Positions 1-9,043 of a stretch of 64,000 bases of DNA are shown piece by piece; positions within the stretch are counted from its first letter, which is position 1, and every line of letters begins with the position of its first letter. This DNA is from Pseudanabaena sp. Chao 1811 (GTDB lineage Bacteria; Cyanobacteriota; Cyanobacteriia; Pseudanabaenales; Pseudanabaenaceae). The notes below the pieces were generated by a model. It did no database searches. It had not been told where the DNA came from and saw only the letters and a list, made by a program, of their open reading frames with translations. A program made the position numbers and the translations under genes. Location: positions 620,001-684,000 of the forward strand of contig NZ_CP101416.1 of the NCBI RefSeq assembly GCF_027942295.1, written 5' to 3'.

Positions 1-1
1 T

Positions 2-601
2 GAACCTGAGATACCAAAGCAGTTTAGTGCGCTATTTGCGAGTGGGCATATTGTGCGGATCTATCTGGATGAGTTGCCAGAGTCTGAGTCACTGAGTTTA
101 GGGCTGGTAAGGTTGATCGTTGCGCCTAAGAGGGAAACCATTGCTTTAGCACATCAGTTGGCTGATCGAGTGGAGCAAGGCGATCGCGAGAGGATGATAG
201 AATTTATTGAGACAGTTTTGCTGTATAAGTTTCCCCAAATGAGTCGAGAGGAGGTTGAAGCGATGTTTACGTTAGGTGATCTCAAGAAAACAAGGGTATA
301 TCGCGAGGCAAAGCTTGAGGGCAAACTTGAGGGCAAGCTTGAAGGCAAGCTTGAGGGTAAACTTGAGGGCAAGCTTGAGGGTGAAAAGATTGGGACGCAG
401 CGCGGTCAGGTTTTGGGACGGCAGCAGGCGCTTAAGCAGGTTGCAGTAAGGTTATTGACGCGGAAGTTTGGTAAGGTGTCGCTGAAGACTGGAAAGCGGT
501 TGGAGAGGTTGTCGGCTGAACATTTGGAGGAGTTGGCGGAGGCGGTGTTGGATTTTGAGAAGGTTGCTGATTTGGATGCGTGGTTGAAAGGTAAAAAGTA
601 A
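2..601 (+). CDS. Rpn/DUF4351-type putative nuclease-transposase family protein, 3' part
   Basis: The frame is open from the first bases of the window, so the 5' end lies outside; a GTG at 53 is the first possible internal start but is probably not the real one. The visible ~199 residues contain a helical region (LSLGLVRLIV, then a run ending FPQMSREEVEAMF), a tandem KLEG tetrapeptide repeated about six times (bases 307-384), and a basic C-terminal module with LTRKFGKVSLK followed by LERLSAEHLEELAEAVLDF. That ending resembles the DUF4351 tail of the Rpn-like (PD-(D/E)XK) proteins common in cyanobacteria. The nuclease core would be upstream and cannot be checked. No partner gene is adjacent. 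The family assignment rests on the C-terminal pattern only. Confidence 0.6.
   Translation, partial: EPEIPKQFSALFASGHIVRIYLDELPESESLSLGLVRLIVAPKRETIALAHQLADRVEQGDRERMIEFIETVLLYKFPQMSREEVEAMFTLGDLKKTRVYREAKLEGKLEGKLEGKLEGKLEGKLEGEKIGTQRGQVLGRQQALKQVAVRLLTRKFGKVSLKTGKRLERLSAEHLEELAEAVLDFEKVADLDAWLKGKK
307..384 (+). repeat. 12-bp coding tandem repeat (KLEG)n
   Basis: The 12-base unit aagcttgagggc is repeated about six times with only synonymous changes, encoding KLEG each time. It forms a charged helical linker. Copy-number change by slippage would stay in frame. Confidence 0.85.
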
Positions 602-1020
602 AAAGTGACTGCGTTGTGAGGTTTGGGCGCAGCATTACCGATCGCTGATGACGGTAAATGCATAAATGGTGGCGGTAATGCTTCGCCCCTAAGGGGAACT
701 GGTTTTTTTGATGAATATTTGGTTATGTTTTTTGTAACGATCGCCTGTTTTGGGGAATATCACTTTATGCTGGCTGGTAGGTAACTGTGGGTTTGATCTA
801 AATGTAAGGATATGTGCGATGAATAAGTTTGTTGGGATTGCGATGTTGGCTTTTTTGATTTGTGGGCAAGCGCAGATAGTGATGAGCGAAAGTGTCCAAG
901 CTCAAGCAACCCAAGACCGTAAAGTAGAAGCAGATCGACTAATTGATCAAGGGATTCAGCAATATCAAATTAGCCAGTTTGAAGCAGCATTGCAGTCATG
1001 GCAGCAAGCATTGACCATTT

Positions 1021-1900
1021 ATCGCGAAATCAAAGATCGACTGAATGAGGGAGCAGCACTGGGAAATCTGGGAATCGCTTACCGAAATCTCGGCAAATAT
1101 AACAAAGCGATCGAGTACCACCTGCAAAGCTTAGTGATCGCGAGGGAAATCAAAGACCAAATCGGTGAGGGAAATGCGCTGGGCAATCTGGGAAATGCTT
1201 ATCAAAACCTCGGCAAATATGACAGAGCGATCGAGTTCCATCTGCAAAGCTTAACGATCGCGCGGGGAATCAAAGACCGTCGCAGTGAGGGAGTCTCGCT
1301 GGGAAATCTGGGACTCGCTTACGATTCCCTCGGTAAATATGATAAAGCGATCGATTTCCATCTGCAAAGCTTAGCGATCGCGAGGGAAATCAAAAGCCGA
1401 TTCCATGAGGGCGCAGCACTGGGGAATCTAGGAAACGCTTATTATTTACTTGGTAAATATGACAAAGCGATCAAGTTCCATCTGCAAAGCTTAGTGATCG
1501 TGAGAGAAATCAAAGACCGTCGCGGTGAGGGGAATGCACTGGGGAATCTGGGAAGTGCTTACGAAGTTGTCGGCGAATATAACAAAGCGATCAAGTTCCA
1601 TCTGCAAAGCTTAGAAATCAAGCGGGAAATCAAAGACCGAATCGGTGAGGGGAATTCGCTTGGCAATCTGGGAAACACCTACGATGATCTTAGGAAATAT
1701 GACAAAGCGATCGAGTTCCATCTGCAAAGCTTAGAAATTAAGCGGGAAATTAAAGACCGACTTGGTGAGGGACAGTCGCTGGGAAATCTGGGAGCCACGT
1801 ACTATTCCCTCGGCAAATATGACAAAGCGATCAAGTTCCATCTGCAAAGCCTAGAAATTAAGCGAGAAATTAAAGATCGTGATGGTGAGGAAAAGTCTTT
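1021..1900 (+). repeat. 120-bp tandem repeats encoding TPR units
   Basis: Successive 120-bp units share blocks such as ttccatctgcaaagcttag and gaaatcaaagaccg almost unchanged at the DNA level. The second TPR-CHAT gene has the same 120-bp period but is far more diverged between units. This suggests recent homogenisation or expansion of repeats in the first gene. Confidence 0.85.
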
Positions 1901-2365
1901 GAATAATCTGGGGGTTGCATTTTCTAAACTCAATCAACTTGAACTCGCAATTTTATTTTACAAACAAGCGATTAACGTTACTGAATCTATTCGTAAAGAT
2001 ATCCGTAAATTAAACAGAGTAGAACAAAGATCTTATTTAGAAACTGTCACTGGTATATATAAAAGACTAGCTGAGTTACTGATTCAGCAAGGTCGGATTG
2101 TGGAGGCATTACAGGTTATCGATCTCCTCAAAGTCCAAGAACTCGAAGACTATTTCAAAAATATCAAAGGCAGTGACAGATCGGCGCAAGGTGTCCGACT
2201 GTTAGAACCAGAGAAAGCGATGAGCGATAAGCTATTAGCGGTTAGCTTTGAGAATAGTCCTGAAATTAACAGCCAACTTGCTCAGCAGATCCAACAACTT
2301 CCTAAATCAGAAATCAACAAGGTTCCAGATTATCTCCAAACAATTCCTCAAGGCACTGCTTTACT

Positions 2366-3630
2366 TTATCTGAGAACTTGCACCATTCTGGAAAGGGGTT
2401 GCAAAGAGAGTAAAGATGTGAAAAAAAGGGCGTAGTAGTAAATTAAATAACGATTATGGAAAGCATCGTTAAGCACGCCCAAGGTTTAGTGTATAGCCTA
2501 ATTTGTCTGATGCCAAGTGTGTATCAAAAAGCAAGTCTGAATGCAATATTAGGGCTATTTCTGGAAGCGCAAGGGCATCCCTATCCAGAACATACACAGG
2601 TAAAATCAGCGAGTGCATTAAGCCGATTTCTCAATCACTATAACTGGTCAACAAGAGGACTAATTCGAGCAACAAGGCTGTCAATTTTGGGGCAAATCGC
2701 CAAGCATCGCCCATCGAAGAGAGTGCCATTAAAGATACTGATAGACCTGACCACCTTAGAAAAAAGCGGCAAGTTTTTACATTTGAGCAATCCCACCCCA
2801 AACGAACCAGACCCATGGGTGAGAATCCTCAACGGAAAGCGAGGACTACATCTGGTTGTACTGTATCTGGTCTATGGAGAGTGGCGCGTACCATGGAGTT
2901 TTAGAGTATGGCGCGGCAAAGGATACTCCAGTCCCTCTGACTTAGCTTGTAAGTTATTGGGGACAGTACCCAAGCAACTAACCCAAGGCAAGACTGTGAT
3001 TGTCCTTGCTGATACTGAGTTTAGTACGGTGAAGTTTTTCAATGCTGTCCGCGCCAAGTCTTGGCGCATCGTTGTCGGTGTCCGCAACAATCGTAAACTT
3101 CAAGATGGACGTACCGTCAAACAACTTTATCCCCATGGCAAACGTGGACAACTAATTTTACTGGAAGGGCTAAGTACGCCTTTGACGATCTCTTGGTTCT
3201 GGCTCAAAAGAGCCGATAGTAAACGGGAGTTACGCTTTGTGGTCTCTTCTCATCCTTATTCTGGCGCTTATCTGGTGATGTTAGGTCGTAAGCGTTGGGC
3301 GATTGAGGGATTCTTCAAAACCATCAAACATCGCTTTGGTTTGCATTGTTTTGGGCAATCTACAAAACTTGGCGTTTATCGTTGGCTTATCCTCTCTCTG
3401 CTTTCTTATCTTTTGGCTCATTGGATTGATCAATGGTCGTTTCCTCCCATCTTGGACTGGAAAGCTACCTGTGATTTAACCCTTTCTGTTTTATTCCCTT
3501 CTGTCCTTTGGTTGAAACTTCTCAGGTATCTTCAAATTAGTGCCGATATTGCTGCTCGTCATGGCTTTGAAATTATTCTCAAACCCATTCCCACTTGACT
3601 CTTTCACGAATGCTGCAAGATCTCAGTTAT
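2366..3630 (+). mobile_element. IS4-superfamily-like insertion sequence with 4-bp target duplication
   Basis: The element spans 2370-3626 (1257 bp). Its ends are imperfect inverted repeats: left CTGAGAACTTGCACCATTC, and the right end read in reverse complement CTGAGATCTTGCAGCATTC. It is flanked by a direct TTAT (2366-2369 and 3627-3630). It holds one transposase gene in the same orientation as the gene it interrupts. The DDE transposase and terminal repeats place it in the broad IS4-like group; IS701 is a candidate, but its usual YTAR target is not matched exactly, so the family is left open. Confidence 0.92.
2456..3598 (+). CDS. DDE transposase of the IS in the TPR-CHAT gene
   Basis: This 380-residue transposase cuts and joins the IS ends. 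The likely catalytic acidic residues are the Asp in KILIDLTTLEKSG (~residue 95), the Asp in VIVLADTEFST (~185) and the Glu in RWAIEGFFKTIKHRFGL (~285). The last motif resembles the Y/R-x-E-x-K signature of IS4-type enzymes. Length and single-ORF organisation suit an intact, possibly active, element. No frameshift or stop is visible. Confidence 0.85.
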   Translation: MESIVKHAQGLVYSLICLMPSVYQKASLNAILGLFLEAQGHPYPEHTQVKSASALSRFLNHYNWSTRGLIRATRLSILGQIAKHRPSKRVPLKILIDLTTLEKSGKFLHLSNPTPNEPDPWVRILNGKRGLHLVVLYLVYGEWRVPWSFRVWRGKGYSSPSDLACKLLGTVPKQLTQGKTVIVLADTEFSTVKFFNAVRAKSWRIVVGVRNNRKLQDGRTVKQLYPHGKRGQLILLEGLSTPLTISWFWLKRADSKRELRFVVSSHPYSGAYLVMLGRKRWAIEGFFKTIKHRFGLHCFGQSTKLGVYRWLILSLLSYLLAHWIDQWSFPPILDWKATCDLTLSVLFPSVLWLKLLRYLQISADIAARHGFEIILKPIPT

Positions 3631-4639
3631 CCCTTGATTTTAGGCGATCGCCTCGAAATCATCCTCTTCACACCCAACACCATCCCCATCAGCCGCACCG
3701 TCAAAATCTCACAAAAAGAACTAGAAACCCTAGTAACTGATTTTAAAGCAACACTCCTTGATAAAGGCTCCGAAGACTACAAAGAACCTGCTACACAACT
3801 TTACAAATTGCTGATTAAACCAATCGAAACGGAACTCACCCAAGCCGAAGTCACCACAATCCTCTATGCACCTGACGGCATCTTGCGCTATATTCCCATT
3901 GCCGCACTCTATGATGGCAAGCAATGGCTTGCTGAGAAATACCGCATTAATAATCTGATCGCCTACAGCCTCTTCGACTTTGTATCACAGCGAAATACTC
4001 AACCCAATATCCTTGCAGGCGCTTTTGGTGGTAAAGCGGGCGATCGCAAGTTTGGACAAGTTGGTTTGCCTGCTACAGTTAGAGAAGTTCAAGTGATCGC
4101 AAATTCCTTTGACAACTCAGTTACTTTAATCGAAGATCAATTTAGCCGCCAAGCGATCGAGTCTAAATTCAAAAATCATAATATTCTCCATCTTGCTACC
4201 CATGCAGAGTTTAATACGGGTACACCTGATAACTCTTTCATCATTTTTGGCAATGGCGACAAAATCCGTCTTAATGAAATCACTGATTGGCAGATTCCGA
4301 ATATCGATTTGATTGTGTTGAGTGCTTGTCAGACTGGAGTTGGTAAGCTCGGTGATGGTGTAGAGATTTTAGGTTTTGGTTATCAAGTTCAAAAGGCTGG
4401 TGCAAAAAATGCGATCGCTTCTCTCTGGTCTGTCAACGATAAAGGCACTCAAGCTCTAATGGAAGCATTTTATAGTGAACTCAAAAAAGGTGATGTCACA
4501 CCTACTGAAGCATTAAATAGAGCGCAAGTTGCTCTGATTAAATCACCAAAATATAGTCATCCAAATTATTGGTCAGCATTTTTTGCGATCGGTAATGGAT
4601 TGTAGTCATTTGTTAAGTATCTCAGCATAGTTATAAAAT

Positions 4640-4692
4640 AAACCCAAATTGGTGTTCCGCCAGCTACGCTGGCGGAACACCAATTTGGGTTT
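4640..4692. terminator. Perfect 25-bp hairpin with TAC loop after the first TPR-CHAT gene
   Basis: The two 25-base arms are exactly complementary around a three-base loop at 4665-4667, capped AGC-TAC-GCT. No clear T-tract follows, so it could be a terminator or a repeat-derived hairpin. The base of the stem (AAACCCAAAT) recurs in the hairpin at 46649. Confidence 0.75.
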
Positions 4693-4756
4693 AAAGTTTA
4701 GATGGACTATTGTGAGGCGCAATCAAATTTTGTGATTTAGGAGAGCAGTTTTTGCC

Positions 4757-7285
4757 ATGAATAAAGGTTTGGGCGCGATCGCATTGGGCACTCTTTTGTC
4801 TTGCTTGTCCGTACCAACATTAGGTAGTGATCGCCTATGGGCGCAAGAAGCTCCTGACCGCAGAGCAGAGGCAGGTAGATTGCTAAACCAAGGATTGCAG
4901 CAGTACCGCAACAATCAGACTCAAGCGGCTCTTCAGACATGGCAGAAGACATTACAAATTTATCGAGAAATCAAAGACCGTGCAGGCGAAGGAAAAGTAC
5001 TGAACAATCTTGGCATTGCGTACTACATGCTGGGGCAGTACAACAAATCAGTTGATTTTTTTCAACAGCGTTTAGCGATCGCCCGCGAACTCAATGATCG
5101 TAAAAGTGAAGCCAATGCCCTCGACAGTCTTGGACTTGACTACATTCTCCTAGGACAGTACGAAAAAGCGATCGCCTTCTACCAACAAGCGGTGAAGATA
5201 TTCCAAGAACTTAACGATCGCCAGAATGAAGGAAATGCTGTCGGGAATCTTGGCATCGCTTACCGTGAACTAGGGAAATATCAGCAAGCAATCAATTTCC
5301 ACCAACAACAGTTAGCCATTACTCGCGAAATCAAAGATCGTGCAGGAGAGGGAAGAGCGCTCGGTGGACTTGGCATTGTTTATCGCGAATTAGGGCAGTA
5401 TCAAAAAGCAATTACTTTTTACGAACAGGATTTGGCGATCGCTCGCGAATTTAAAGATCTTAACGGTCAAGGCAGGGCTTTCAACAACCTTGGTATCGCC
5501 TATAGTAATTTACTGAAATACAAAGAAGCCGTTACCTTTTACCAACAATCTTTAGCAATATTTCGTGATATCGAAAATCGCAAGGAAGAAGGAAGTACCC
5601 TCGGTAATCTTGGCATTGCTTACCGCGAACTGGGTCAGTACCAAAAAGCCCTCACCTTCCACCAGCAACAATTGGCGATCGCCTATGCCATCAAAGATCG
5701 CGTCACTGAAGGTAGAGCCGTTGGTGGGCTTGGCATTATTTACAACAAACTCAGACAGTATGACAAAGCCCTCCCCTTTTATCAGCGAGACTTAGCGATC
5801 GCGCTTGAACTTAGCGATCGACGCGGAGAAGGGAGAGTACTCAATAACTTGGGGGTAATCTTTGCCGACCTCAACCAAACAACATTGTCCATCCTTGCTT
5901 ACAAACAATCAGTGAATATCCAAGAATCGATCCGCAAAGATCTACGCGGCCTGAGTAAAGAAGAACAGAAGTCTTTTTTGGATACAGTTGCCCGCACCTA
6001 TCGACATCTTGCCAGTCTACTGCTAATGCAAGGACGGGTAATAGAAGCTCTACAAGTCCTCGATCTCCTGAAAGTGCAAGAGCTAGAAGACTATTTCAAA
6101 AATGTGAAAGGGAACGATAGAACGGCTCAGGGAGTAAAGCTTTTAGAGCCAGAGAAAGTGATTGGTCGTCAATTGTCGCTTTTAAAGTTGGAGAATAGCG
6201 AAGAAATCAATCTGCAACTTGCTAAGCAGATCCGCCAAATCCCCATATCAGAGCTAAACAAAACTCCCGACTATCTGCAACAAATTCCTCAAGGCACAGT
6301 GCTGCTCTATCCATTGATTTTAAGCGATCGCCTTGAGCTAATTCTCTTCTCTCCCAATTCTCCTCCCCTCAACCACACTGTCAAAATATCCCAAAAAGAA
6401 TTAGAAGACTTAATTAATAATTACAGAACAGGACTTCTCGATACAACTTCTGAAGATTATAAAGCTACGGCTATTGCCCTTTACAATCTACTAATCAAAC
6501 CCATCGAAGCAGAACTCATCCAATCCAAAGCCCAGACGATTCTCTACGCACCTGATGGACAAATGCGATATGTTCCCCTTGCTGCACTCTATGACGGCAA
6601 ACAATGGCTGATTGAAAAATATCAAATCAGCAACCTCATCGCCTATAGCCTATCGGACTTTTCTCAAAAGCCTAAAGCTCAGCCCAATATCCTCGCAGGA
6701 GCATTTGGTGGGAAAGCAGGGGAGAAAAGATTTGGACAATTGGGATTACCTGCTACGCTCAAAGAAGTCCAAGCGATCGCCAATTCATTCCAAAATTCCG
6801 TTACCTTAACCGAAGACCAGTTCAGTCGCTCAGCGCTAGAGTCTAGATTTAAAGACCACAACATTCTCCATCTCGCCTCCCATGCCGAATTTAATACTGG
6901 TGTACCAGACAATTCGTTCATCATCTTTGGCAATGGCGATAAAGTCCGCTTAAATGAAATCAGCGATTGGCAAATTCCGAATATAGATTTGGTTATACTC
7001 AGCGCTTGTCAAACGGGGATTGGGAAACTCGGTGATGGAGTCGAAGTTTTAGGATTTGGTTATCAAGTTCAAAAGGCAGGGGCCAAAAATGCGATCGCTT
7101 CGCTTTGGAAAGTTGATGATGCAGGCACACAGGCACTTATGGAAGCATTTTACAAGGAACTCAAGAAAGGTAATATCACCTCCACCGAAGCATTACAACG
7201 CGCCCAAATATCCCTGATTAAATCTCAAAATTACAATCATCCTAATTATTGGTCAGCATTTTTTGCGATCGGCAATGGCTTGTAG
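4757..7285 (+). CDS. TPR-CHAT (caspase-like) protein, intact paralog
   Basis: This 842-residue protein has an N-terminal signal-like segment (GLGAIALGTLLSCLSVPTLG), about eight TPR units of 40 residues to roughly residue 370, a helical linker, and a C-terminal CHAT domain (~residues 515-842). The caspase-type dyad is visible as His in ILHLASHAEFNTG (~705) and Cys in VILSACQTGIGKLGDG (~755). CHAT proteases are known in HetF and in several defence or cell-death systems; the target here is unknown. It lies 151 bp downstream of an IS-disrupted paralog of the same architecture, so it may be the only functional copy. Export is inferred from the signal sequence alone. Confidence 0.85.
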   Translation: MNKGLGAIALGTLLSCLSVPTLGSDRLWAQEAPDRRAEAGRLLNQGLQQYRNNQTQAALQTWQKTLQIYREIKDRAGEGKVLNNLGIAYYMLGQYNKSVDFFQQRLAIARELNDRKSEANALDSLGLDYILLGQYEKAIAFYQQAVKIFQELNDRQNEGNAVGNLGIAYRELGKYQQAINFHQQQLAITREIKDRAGEGRALGGLGIVYRELGQYQKAITFYEQDLAIAREFKDLNGQGRAFNNLGIAYSNLLKYKEAVTFYQQSLAIFRDIENRKEEGSTLGNLGIAYRELGQYQKALTFHQQQLAIAYAIKDRVTEGRAVGGLGIIYNKLRQYDKALPFYQRDLAIALELSDRRGEGRVLNNLGVIFADLNQTTLSILAYKQSVNIQESIRKDLRGLSKEEQKSFLDTVARTYRHLASLLLMQGRVIEALQVLDLLKVQELEDYFKNVKGNDRTAQGVKLLEPEKVIGRQLSLLKLENSEEINLQLAKQIRQIPISELNKTPDYLQQIPQGTVLLYPLILSDRLELILFSPNSPPLNHTVKISQKELEDLINNYRTGLLDTTSEDYKATAIALYNLLIKPIEAELIQSKAQTILYAPDGQMRYVPLAALYDGKQWLIEKYQISNLIAYSLSDFSQKPKAQPNILAGAFGGKAGEKRFGQLGLPATLKEVQAIANSFQNSVTLTEDQFSRSALESRFKDHNILHLASHAEFNTGVPDNSFIIFGNGDKVRLNEISDWQIPNIDLVILSACQTGIGKLGDGVEVLGFGYQVQKAGAKNAIASLWKVDDAGTQALMEAFYKELKKGNITSTEALQRAQISLIKSQNYNHPNYWSAFFAIGNGL

Positions 7286-7292
7286 TAGAGCT

Positions 7293-7333
7293 AGATAAGG
7301 ATGGGCGGCGCTTCGCGCCGCCCATCCTTATCT
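7293..7333. terminator. Perfect 19-bp hairpin, TTC loop
   Basis: Arms 7293-7311 and 7315-7333 are exactly complementary, apex GGCGC-TTC-GCGCC. It follows the TPR-CHAT stop at 7285. Most of the stem reappears at 8912. Confidence 0.75.
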
Positions 7334-7357
7334 CAATAACATTAACGTGAGTTCGAT

Positions 7358-7386
7358 AACGCCATTTGCGCGGCGCAAATGACGTT
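7358..7386. terminator. Near-perfect 14-bp hairpin at the end of the minus-strand gene at 7390
   Basis: Arms 7358-7371 and 7373-7386 pair with one mismatch. The preceding AACGTGAGTTCGATAA (7343-7358) resembles the terminal inverted repeat of the 147-bp miniature element found elsewhere in the window, so this may be an element relic used as a terminator. Confidence 0.55.
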
Positions 7387-7389
7387 AGA

Positions 7390-7812
7390 TTATTTGCGAT
7401 TAAAAACCTCTAAGGTCTGGCGGCTGAACTCGCGTAGGTTTTCAGCACCATCATCCTTGGGTAGCGTATCCCCAAAAAATTGCCAATTGTCCACCGTGGA
7501 AAAGCGCCAACGTTCTCCTTTATAGTCATGCCCACTTGCTTCAATGCCGATCGCCCGCAAGTCACCATCTACAGGATCTTCATAGAGACGGATTTGAAAG
7601 AGAATACTCCGCACCCTGAGCCGCCAACTTACCCCCGGAAAATGAAAACCCACATCAATCGAGTCAGGGTCAAGTAACCTGCGTGTATCCGAATTGTTTA
7701 GCCAAGGTTTCAGATCGGAGCGGGCAGCAGGGTAAATGGTTTTAAACAAATTAACAACGGTGGCGATTTTGGTCGCTACTTCAACATTCCTAGCTTGTTC
7801 GGCAGCATTCAC
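7390..7812 (-). CDS. Conserved hypothetical protein
   Basis: The product is about 140 residues if translation starts at the GTG at 7812 (reading MNAAEQARN); the frame is open to a TTG at 7845, with another GTG at 7827, so the start is uncertain. The N-terminal half is helical, ending in LFKTIYPAARSDLKPWL, followed by a beta-rich segment (DVGFHFPGVSWRLRVRSILFQIRL) and an acidic Gly-Ile patch. No transmembrane segment or catalytic motif stands out. I do not recognise a function. It is followed by a hairpin and preceded by a 148-bp gap to the next minus-strand gene. Confidence 0.6.
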   Translation of the reverse strand: MNAAEQARNVEVATKIATVVNLFKTIYPAARSDLKPWLNNSDTRRLLDPDSIDVGFHFPGVSWRLRVRSILFQIRLYEDPVDGDLRAIGIEASGHDYKGERWRFSTVDNWQFFGDTLPKDDGAENLREFSRQTLEVFNRK

Positions 7813-7959
7813 GGGCAAGAACCTCACATAAAACCTACAAAACAAAGCTTTATCAGCCTTTGGTAGCTGATTTTAGCATTTGCAAACAATAAATCGACTA
7901 CTCAGCGATCGCTGTAGCGATTGTTATCATTCAACAAAAAAATAGACAAGTCTGTAAAT

Positions 7960-8868
7960 TTAGCGCTTTACTGGCACTAGATCCGATATATCTGCCAATT
8001 GGGGCAGTACATTGTGATCAAAACTGAGGCGATCCAGCAGCTTCGCAAATTCTTTACAACATTGTATAGAACTTTGAAAAATTTGCTCTTGGGAAAACTT
8101 GACAATCAACCAACCTGAATCTACTAAAAATCTCTCGGCTAGATCATCTCGCATCATAATTGCCGCGTTATCGGAAGGTACAGTAATTTCGATCGCAATG
8201 TGGAGATTAATCTCAGGATCGACATAAACCAAGGCAGGCGACCAATCATAATCAATACTCGGAATAAATAACTTTATGCCTTGATAGAGTGTCCCCTTTA
8301 AATATTGCTGAAGAGTAACGCCAAAATAGTAGATTACACCTTCGGTTTCCTGTGCATCGGTTGGCTCAATTTTTCCTAAGGGATTACTACCTGCTTTTAA
8401 GGATTTTGCCCCATCATAATCAGGCATCTTTGCAAAAAAATCACGGTATTGCTGATGGCGAAACTCAAGGATGCGATCTGGTGCATGGGCGATCGCTAGT
8501 TCACGCTGATAGCGAATTTCTTGATGGGAATAGGCTTCAAATTTTGCTAAATATCGCTGAAGCGTATCCTGATGTCTTTTTTCGCGTTTTTTATAAGTTT
8601 GAAATTGATACTTAACGCGCACAATAATTGCGACCGTCCCCACGAGTAGCAAGATGATTCCTAATTCCTTAGCGATCGCCGTAACTAAAGCAACTACTAT
8701 GACCAAGCCGCAAGTTAGCCCCAAAGCCTCTTGAATATGAATTGGCTTAGGCTGACGAAAAGCAGGCACACTGGGAATCTCAACATCAAACTTAGGCGCA
8801 TCGGGCTTAGATTGAGCGATTCGCTGCACTTCTGGAGGAATAAGAATAATCGGGAACTGACGCATCAT
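7960..8868 (-). CDS. Membrane-anchored protein with nuclease-like C-terminal domain
   Basis: The 302-residue protein has a proline-rich N-terminus, two adjacent transmembrane segments (~residues 48-85: LGLTCGLVIVVALVTAIA and LGIILLLVGTVAIIV), a basic coiled region (YQFQTYKKREKRHQDTLQRYL), and a C-terminal domain. That domain contains SPALVYVDPEINLHIAIEI and, later, LAERFLVDSGWLIVKFSQEQI. The second motif resembles the GW-x-V-x-RF-x-E-x-QI tail of DUF559/Vsr-like restriction folds, and the first supplies a D...E pair. Nuclease activity is an inference from these patterns. ATG 8868 is preferred over the TTG one codon upstream. Confidence 0.6.
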   Translation of the reverse strand: MMRQFPIILIPPEVQRIAQSKPDAPKFDVEIPSVPAFRQPKPIHIQEALGLTCGLVIVVALVTAIAKELGIILLLVGTVAIIVRVKYQFQTYKKREKRHQDTLQRYLAKFEAYSHQEIRYQRELAIAHAPDRILEFRHQQYRDFFAKMPDYDGAKSLKAGSNPLGKIEPTDAQETEGVIYYFGVTLQQYLKGTLYQGIKLFIPSIDYDWSPALVYVDPEINLHIAIEITVPSDNAAIMMRDDLAERFLVDSGWLIVKFSQEQIFQSSIQCCKEFAKLLDRLSFDHNVLPQLADISDLVPVKR

Positions 8869-8911
8869 CAATAGTTACTGGGTAGTCCTAAAAAGGAAAG
8901 AATTTATATGG

Positions 8912-8946
8912 TAAGGATGGGCGGCGCAAAGCGTCGTCCATCCTTA
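8912..8946. terminator. 16-bp hairpin with AAA loop between divergent transcription units
   Basis: It has the same stem base as 7293 (TAAGGATGGGCGGCGC), but two right-arm changes leave G-T pairs. It lies upstream of the gene at 7960 and downstream of glgA, so it could serve glgA. Confidence 0.6.
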
Positions 8947-9043
8947 ACTGTTTAGCACTACCGTGATTTTTACAGTGATTTAAAGATTTTGGCAATCTTT
9001 CCAACAGAAGGGCTACAAAGTGTCCCTTCTGTAAATTTGGATT

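Larger units (their letters stand above)
819..4605 (+). pseudogene. TPR-CHAT protein gene split by an IS (first paralog)
   Basis: An ATG at 819 follows AAGGA at 806-810 and begins a signal-peptide-like stretch (MNKFVGIAMLAFLICGQAQ), preferable to the upstream ATG at 750. About eight TPR units of 40 residues follow (NLGxAYxxLGKYxKAIxFHLQSL), then a CHAT (caspase HetF associated with TPR) domain. The IS at 2370-3626 cuts the CHAT domain after IPQGTALLY. Removing it and one TTAT copy joins base 2369 to 3631 in frame and restores LLYPLIL exactly as in the paralog at 4757; from the 819 start the repaired protein would be about 841 residues. The distal part keeps the His (LHLATHAEF) and Cys (LSACQTG) of the caspase-like site. 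As it stands the first half ends in IS-encoded residues at 2435, so the CHAT site is lost. Confidence 0.88.

Noticed and set aside
154-372. Pro/Ser-rich minus-strand frame
   Set aside because: It is the antisense of the KLEG repeat and only reads open because of the repeat.
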